NCBI GenBank assembly: GCA_030248065.1 | Contig: JASAMV010007321.1 | Coordinates: 1 to 64,000 of the forward strand | From: Rhynchonema sp. JSB1_4 | Taxonomy: Eukaryota > Nematoda > Chromadorea > Monhysterida > Xyalidae | Length of the DNA stretch: 64,000 bases | Direction: 5' to 3' | Shown: positions 58,038-64,000 of the stretch, piece by piece | Numbering within the stretch: position 1 is the first letter of the stretch | Layout: each line of letters begins with the position of its first letter | Translations under genes and position numbers: made by a program | Notes under the pieces: model-generated | Told to the model about the DNA's origin: nothing | Database searches by the model: none | What the model saw: only the letters and a program-made list of their open reading frames with translations

Positions 58038-58110
58038 CTTACCTCGCACACATGGGCCTGCCACTACACTGTTGGGGGTATGGGGGTATTACCCCCCAAC
58101 TGCTAGGTAG

Positions 58111-58998
58111 CAGAGGTGGGAATCGGGCCGGGTGGGTCAGCACGGCCCGGCCCGACAGTTCGGGTCGGGAAGTCCGGCCCGGCCCGGCCCGACTTGGAAA
58201 AAGTCGGCCCGGCCCGGCCCGATTTTTTCGGCCCGACTTTTTCCGATGATATTTTGAAGCAATTTTTTGGTGCAAAAATTACTGTTTTTTGGTTTAAAAA
58301 TACCTGATAATCATAGAAGTTATACTGGCAGGCGGAAAAAAAACCGGTTTTTTTTCGGAAAAAACCCGAAAAAAAACCGTTTTTTTCCGAGACCCGAATA
58401 CTTTTCCATTTATTTTTCCGTGGGTACCTTTTCGGTTTTTGATCGGAAAAATATCGGTACTTTATTCCAATTTTTCCAAAAAATTGTAACGCAAAACCGA
58501 TGAGTTTTTCGATTTCAGTGAAAAATTGGCTCGAGCACAAAATTTAACCGGCCCAAAATGGGCCAAAAAGCGTGTAAACCAATTGTTTTCGACTGACTTC
58601 AACACTCTTCAAGGGCACTCTCGTCACTTCGAACAAATTTTGCACTGAAATTGTTATATTTTTCGAAATTACGTTCTTAAGTACTGGAAAAGTATTTGGA
58701 AAAAAACGGTTTTTTTCGGAAAAAAACCGTTTTTTTTCCACGAAAAATAAAAAACGGTTCTTTATGACAGTATAATAGAAGTCGGTACTAATTTGCAGAA
58801 TCGCGAGAAATTTTGGCAAATTTAGTCTGAAAAACCACGATTTTTTATTGAAATGCGATGATGTCGGGCCTTTTCGGGCCGGCCACCCCGTCCCGGCCCG
58901 ACATTCCGGAAAGTCGGCCCGGCCCGGCCCGACCGTTCGGGCCGGAAACCTCGGCCCGGCCCGGCCCGAACCTCGGGCTGGCCCGATCCTAATCTCTG
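58111..58998. mobile_element. GC-rich TIR element with GGCCCGGCCCGA arrays
   Basis: Ends CAGAGGTGGGAATCGGG and CCCGATCCTAATCTCTG; flanks CTAGGTAG and CTATGTAT agree at 6 of 8. Both subterminal zones are packed with GGCCCGGCCCGAC. The inside has GGAAAAAAACCGTTTTTTTTCC-type hairpin tracts (shortened here to the pattern). Related ends occur at about 56374, 61344, 61412 and 63497. Confidence 0.65.
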
Positions 58999-59835
58999 CT
59001 ATGTATCGTCAACAAATTCTGGGAACAATCTATCTATCGTCAACAACAATCGACCCCAAAATGGATATTTTTGACTCGAAATCTGTATTTTTTACCCCGT
59101 ATTTTTTTTCGACCATTTTTTTCCGAAATTATATCGTAATGGCATCTAAGGAAAACAACATTTTCTGAACATTTTGTCGACACGGTTAGGCATGGGCACA
59201 ATACCCAATACCCAATACCACCCAATACCTGGTATTGGGTGTGGCAGTGTTGGAGGTACTCTGGAGGGGGGATACCTACTGTACCGCGCTCGGAGAGGGG
59301 GATACCTTACCTACTGTACCAAAGCCGATGGCCTGGGGGGTTATGTACCTAGGGGGGTTTGGGGGGGTTGGGGGGGGGTTAGGGTTGGGGGTGAAAATTT
59401 TTAATGTTTTTATGATGTGTGGAACCGTGTGAAAACGTAGTATTTGCCCGCGTAGCGCGCGAATTTTGGGTAATTTCTGCGGGCCGGAAAAAAACCGTTT
59501 TTTTCCGAGGCCCGGAAAAACACGGTTTTATTTTTCCGGAAATTTTTCCAAGTGGCAACTTTTGGAAAAAAACGGTTTTTTTCCAAGAATTTCCGAGATA
59601 TTTTCAAGGGTTGCGAAAGGATGTTGTCAAAACCAACGTAAATCGGTGCTAACCAGTTCAAAATGAGCACTTTTTAATCTCCAAGTGCATTTTTAGCCCG
59701 TTTCAGGCCATTTCCAGACAAAATTTTCTCCAAAATAGGCGTTTTTGGACCATGGGTATCCTTAAGTACTGGAAAAATATTTGGAAAAAAACGGTTTTTT
59801 TCCAAAAATATATTTTGCGGAAAAATACGCAAGTA

Positions 59836-60277
59836 CCGTATTGTCGGAAATAGAACCCCCCATTAATTGACCCCCCCCCCCATTAATTGAACCCCCCTAA
59901 CTGGTTCGAAATCAAAAATAGAACCCCCCCCCATTAATTGACCCCCCATTAATAGAACCCCACCCCCAACCTTCACCGTACCACAGATTAGTGGTATCGG
60001 TATGGTAGGGCTGTGTTGTTGTGTCAAACGTTGTTTAAGCTTGCGTGCACAACAGAATACATCTTTTCAAGCATAATTGCCGCTGTTGAAGTTAGAAAAT
60101 ACCGAAAACAAGCCATTTTTAGGGGCATTATTAACAATGATTTTTTTTCGTCGGGGGGGCCAAATGAAAAATATAACCCCCCCAATAATTGACCCCCCCA
60201 GCCCCCATAAATTTAACCCCCCCAAAATGACCCCAGTGAAAAAATAGACCCCCCGGGTTCTATTTCCGACAATACGG
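59836..60277. mobile_element. TA-flanked MITE with CCGTATTGTCGGAAATAG ends, 442 bp
   Basis: Perfect ends CCGTATTGTCGGAAATAG and complement, TA on both sides. C-rich runs alternate with ATTAATTGA. A partial inverted copy follows at 60278-60541, forming a head-to-head pair. Confidence 0.88.
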
Positions 60278-60593
60278 TACCGGGGGGTCTATTTTTTCAC
60301 TGGGGTCATTTTGGGGGGTTCAATTTATGGGGGGTCAATTATTGGGGGGTTATATTTTTCATTTGGCCCCCCGACGAAAAAAATCATTGTTAATAATGCC
60401 CATAAAAATGGCTTGTTTTCGGTATTTTCTCACTTCAACAGTGGCAATTTTGCTTAAAAAGCTGTATTCTGTTGTGTACGCAAGCTTAAACAACGTTTGA
60501 CACAACAACACAGCCCTACCATACCACTAACCACTAACAGATGTCAACAAAATTGATGATGACCTGAAAGCAGCAACCCAGTGACTGAGGGGA

Positions 60594-60731
60594 TCAGTCA
60601 ACGACAGCTGAGAATTTTGATGAAATGTGGCAAGAAACTACGTCTCGACCACGTGAGTTTAGTTTAGTTTTAAAGGCCGCAATTGAGGCAGCAGAGACGA
60701 CGTCCTCTGGGAGCCTGTTCCAAGTTGGGGG
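60594..60731 (-). pseudogene. Non-LTR retrotransposon reverse transcriptase C-terminal fragment
   Basis: The minus strand encodes WNRLPEDVVSAASIAAFKTK, matching the W(N)xLPxxVVxAxSxxxFKxxL motif that closes many LINE-type reverse transcriptase proteins, then LNSRGRDVVS and a stop after FSAVVD. Everything upstream is replaced by C-rich and hairpin repeats, so it is a short relic. Confidence 0.6.
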
Positions 60732-61707
60732 GGCTGTATTTTTGGGGGGCTCTATTTTTTCACTGACCCCTTTTAAGGGGGGCTGTATTTTTGGGGGCTC
60801 TATTTTTGGGGGGGGCGCTATTTTAGGGAATACGGTTACGGTATGTACCCTATACTTGCGTATTTTTCCGCAAAATATATTTTTGGAGAAAAAACCGTTT
60901 TTTTTCCGGAAAAAAAACCGTTTTTTTTCCAAATATTTTTCCAGTACTTAAGGATACCCATGGTCCAAAAACGCCCATTTTGGAGAAAATTTTGTCGGGA
61001 AATGGCCTGAAACAGGCTAAAAATGCACTTGGAGATTCAAAAGTGCTCATTTTGAACTGTTTAGGACCGATTTACATTGGTTTTGACAACATCATTTCGC
61101 AACCTTTGAAAATATTTCGGAAATTTTTGGAAAAAAAACCGTTTTTTTTCCAAAAGTTGCCACTTGGAAAAATTTCCGGAAAAATAAAAACGTATTTTTC
61201 CGGGCCTCGGAAAAAAAACGGTTTTTTTTCGGTTTTTTTTCCGGAAAAAAAACGGTTTTTTTTCCGGCCCGCAAGTATAATGTACCCTACCCGCCCCGCA
61301 AAAGTAGCCACAGCACTGCTCCAAACACTGCTTGGGCTCAGTGCAGAGGTCGCAATCGGGCCGGGTTTGGCCGGCCCGGCAAGGGCTGGCCCGGCCCGAG
61401 CCTCCAAGTCAGAGGTCGCAATCGGGCCGGCCCGAGCGCGGGCCGGGCCGGGCCGCGATTTTGGGCTTTTGGCTCGGGCCGGGCCGGGTCGGAGATTTGG
61501 ACGGTCGGGCCGGGCCGGGCCGGGCGCCCCAGCCCGAAGCTTCTGAATCTGAAGTGACTTATTTTACTGAAAAAGTAGGGTTTTTTTGTCAAAAATACTA
61601 AAATTTCTGACGGATTTGGCAAGTAAGTGATCAGCATTGTCCAGTGGTGTGGCTACCCAGGCGTGCAATCAACCTACTGAGTAATGACCACCAGAAAGGC
61701 CTGCAAT

Positions 61708-62555
61708 CATAGTAGTGGCTGGGGGGGTTGGGGGGGGGGTACCCCCCCCCCCCCTCTCAGTACTTACCTACCACAAAACCCGAGGGGGGGGGCGGGGGGG
61801 GGGGGGGTTGAGTACTTACCTCTCACAACTCCAAATCATACCTCTCACAAGCAATTTTATACCTTTTTAAGTCAAAAATCGGTGTTTTTCGACCTTATTT
61901 TCACAAAAATCGCGCGCTCCGCGCGCAAACCCAGCCATAATACCGTATTGTCTGAAATAGAACCCCCCCCATTAAGTGAACCCCCCCTAAATGGCTCGAA
62001 ATCAAAAAATAGAACCCCCCCATTAATTGACCCCCCCCATTAATAGAGCCCCACCCCAACCTTCACCGTACCACAGATTAGCAGATTAGTGGTATGGTAG
62101 GGCTCAGTGTTGTTGTGTGTGTCAAACGTTGTTTAAGCTTGCGTACACAACAGAATACACCTTTTTAAGCACAACTGCCGCTGTTGAAGTTAGAAAATAC
62201 CGAAAACAAGCCATTTTTATGGGCATTATTAACAATGATTTTTTCGTCGGGGGGCCAAGTGAAAAATATAACCCCCCAATAATTGACCCCCCCCATAAAT
62301 TGAACCCCCCCAAAATGACCCCAGTGAAAAAATAGACCCCCCGGGTTCTATTTCCGACAATACGGTACCTATTTTTAGGCGATTTTCGGCGAAAATTTTG
62401 AAAAAGTACTATTTTTACCTCAATTTTTGGCCAAAATTGTATCACAAAAACGGTGTTTTTTCGCCTTTTTGGGTGACCAAAATCATACCTCTCACGCTTC
62501 CGGTCCCAACCCCGCATCATACTTACCTCCCACACATGGGCCTGCCACTACACTG
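61708..62555. mobile_element. hAT-type element, 848 bp
   Basis: Same family as 56786-58071, perfect 8-bp TSD CCTGCAAT (61700-61707 and 62556-62563). It carries a TA-flanked MITE at 61943-62365 that the other copy lacks. Confidence 0.9.
61943..62365. mobile_element. Nested TA-flanked MITE, 423 bp
   Basis: CCGTATTGTC ends, TA on both sides. The empty version of the site (AATACCTGTTTTTATGCG) is in the paralogous element near 57466. Confidence 0.9.
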
Positions 62556-62855
62556 CCTGCAATCAACCTGCCTACTGTACCGGCCGAGCTTAGGGGGGGA
62601 ACAAAATTTTTTATGTCTAAATTTAGATGAAAATGCACTCTAAAACCCTCATTTCGCGCGCAGCGCGCGATTTTTCGATTATTTGGAGTGAAAAATATCG
62701 ATTTTATACCATTTTGAGCCAAAAATAGCAACCTACTGTGCCAGCCGGGGGGCGGCGACCTACCTACCTTACCTACTGTACCAGGATGGCGCGTCATCTA
62801 CCTTACCTACCTGCTGTACCAAGGGGGGACCCCCACCCCCCAGCCACACCATTGG

Positions 62856-63243
62856 CAGTGTAGTTCCTGGTCCGGCGCGGCGGTTAGTGTACCTACCCCT
62901 TTTTTCCGTGCGGCGGTTAGTGTACCTCCCTGGGGGGGAAGACCCAAATTCAGGAAAAAGTCACTTTTTGAGGTAGAAAATTTGACCTGTTTTTTGCCCT
63001 TTTTGGAAAAAATTCTCCATAAAAAGGGTATTTTGGCGACTTTTGACAACATTGACCTAAAAATCACCCATTTTAGGGCTAAAAATGCCCATTTTAGGCC
63101 TAAAATTGCCTATTTTGGGCAAAAATTGAGGCGGTTAGTGTACCTGGCGCGGCGGTTAGTGCACTAGTGTACCTTGGTCGCGGCGGTTAGTGTACCTTAG
63201 GGGGGGACCGGACCCCCCCCCTCCCCCCCCAGGAACTACACTG
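62856..63243. mobile_element. hAT-type MITE, 388 bp, same family as 55864
   Basis: Ends CAGTGTAGTTCCTGG and CCAGGAACTACACTG with 8-bp TSD ACCATTGG (62848-62855 and 63244-63251). The interior repeats CGGCGGTTAGTGTACCT. Confidence 0.93.
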
Positions 63244-63683
63244 ACCATTGGTATTGTCTATCTGGCGACTTTTTCATGGAAAACAATGAATTTTCAACCA
63301 AAAAAATTGATTCAAAAATCGCAAAAAATTATGACAAAAGTTGGGTTAAAATCTGAGCCAAAAATTTGGGCCGGGCCGGGCCGGAGATTTGGGTGTTCGG
63401 GCCGGGCCGGGCCGGAGATTTGGGGCCGGGCCGGGCCGGAGATTTGGGGGCTCGGGCCGGGCCGGGCCGGCCAAACCCGGCCCGATTGCGACCTCTGCTC
63501 CAAATCTCCGACCTCCGTTATATGAATTCTGTCTCCCGGTCCCGATTCAATCTCCAACTCCAATTCGAAAATTTTCGTTTCGTTCTCTTTTATTCGTTTG
63601 AACACCAAGTGGAGGATTGTTGGCACCGGATCGTGGGCTATGTCGTCGACTCGACGTACCGACCGTGTCCTAGCGTTGCAACA

Positions 63684-63940
63684 AAACAAAAACGTTTTTT
63701 TGCAAAAAAAGTGCTTGGTTTTCTAAGAAAAAATGTCGGCACTTTTTTTAACAAAAAATAAGCATAGGATATTTTCGACTTCTTTTTGTCCCCAGAATGC
63801 ACGATATGTTTGTTCGTGAATTCTGGGGACAAAAAAAGTCGAAAATATCCTATGCTTATTTTTTGTTTTTTTAAAGTGCCGACATTTTTTTCTAAAAAAC
63901 AAGCACTTTTTGCACAAAAAAAAACTTTTTTTGTTTTGTT
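63684..63940. repeat. Large near-perfect palindrome, about 257 bp
   Basis: Arms read AGTGCCGACATTTTTT, TATCCTATGCTTATTTTT, GTCGAAAATA and TTCTGGGGAC in mirror order around a centre near 63812. This is a likely foldback element at the window's right end. Confidence 0.8.
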
Positions 63941-64000
63941 GCTCGATTTTCACCCCAAAACGCATAAATTTTCTCCCGTCAGCGCAATTCCAACACCTGT

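Larger units (their letters stand above)
56786..58071. mobile_element. hAT-type element with two nested hAT insertions, 1286 bp
   Basis: Ends CATAGTAGTGGCTGG and CCTGCCACTACACTG; flanks TTGGGGGG and TTGGGGGT (7 of 8). It is paralogous to the element at 61708-62555, which lacks both inserts. Confidence 0.85.
55605..64000. other. Repeat-dense tail without intact genes
   Basis: Beyond the listed elements this stretch holds poly-G/poly-C runs and GGAAAAAAACCGTTTTTT-type hairpins near 58700, 59490-59590, 59780, 60890-60930 and 61125-61265. It also has GGGCCGGGCC arrays at 61350-61530 and 63365-63490. I support no coding exon apart from the reverse transcriptase relic. Confidence 0.7.

Noticed and set aside
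61344..63497. A single large element bounded by CAGAGGTCGCAATCGGG ends
   Set aside because: The flanking octamers do not match and other complete elements lie between, so the two ends probably belong to separate copies.

Overview
This is animal nuclear DNA. It has many short introns with GT/GC-AG borders, multi-exon genes,, and a heavy load of small DNA transposons with terminal inverted repeats (TIRs) and target-site duplications (TSDs). The muscle myosin exons read most like nematode body-wall myosins. Together with a DEG/ENaC channel, a divergent ionotropic receptor and a prohormone-4 neuropeptide gene, this suggests a protostome, probably an ecdysozoan close to nematodes. I cannot name the species. 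All exon borders below were read by hand from splice sites, reading phase and family knowledge; no alignment was run.

Layout. 1-21.7 kb: a muscle myosin heavy chain gene on the minus strand, 38 exons traced, with the last part of the rod beyond the left edge. Its 4.2-kb third intron (16556-20764) holds a complete ionotropic-receptor-like gene on the opposite strand. 21.7-24.2 kb: a mariner transposase relic and MITEs. 24.25-34.75 kb: a plus-strand DEG/ENaC channel of about 25 exons with an unusually large ectodomain insertion. 35.2-38.9 kb: a seven-exon minus-strand gene for a secreted protein with a C-type-lectin-like and a PAN-like region. 38.9-50.3 kb: no intact gene recognised, but a 4.7-kb nested transposon stack that encloses a broken gene fragment. 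50.4-52.5 kb: a complete five-exon prohormone-4 neuropeptide precursor (plus). 53.6-55.5 kb: spliceosomal Sm protein F (minus), convergent with it. 55.6-64 kb: repeat-dense sequence with nested hAT and TA-flanked MITEs, G- and C-rich runs and hairpin tracts.

The genes are functionally mixed (muscle motor, sensory or ion channels, neuropeptide, lectin, splicing) and show no sign of acting as one pathway. The most unusual signals are: (1) a 10-bp motif, TGAAACATCA or its complement, found at 12 sites, all within 35 nt of a mapped splice site in three genes; (2) a 522-bp tract with no adenine at all inside a myosin intron; (3) a gene fragment enclosed in a nested transposon with a perfect 8-bp TSD, itself broken by another hAT MITE; and (4) two paralogous hAT elements that serve as each other's empty sites.
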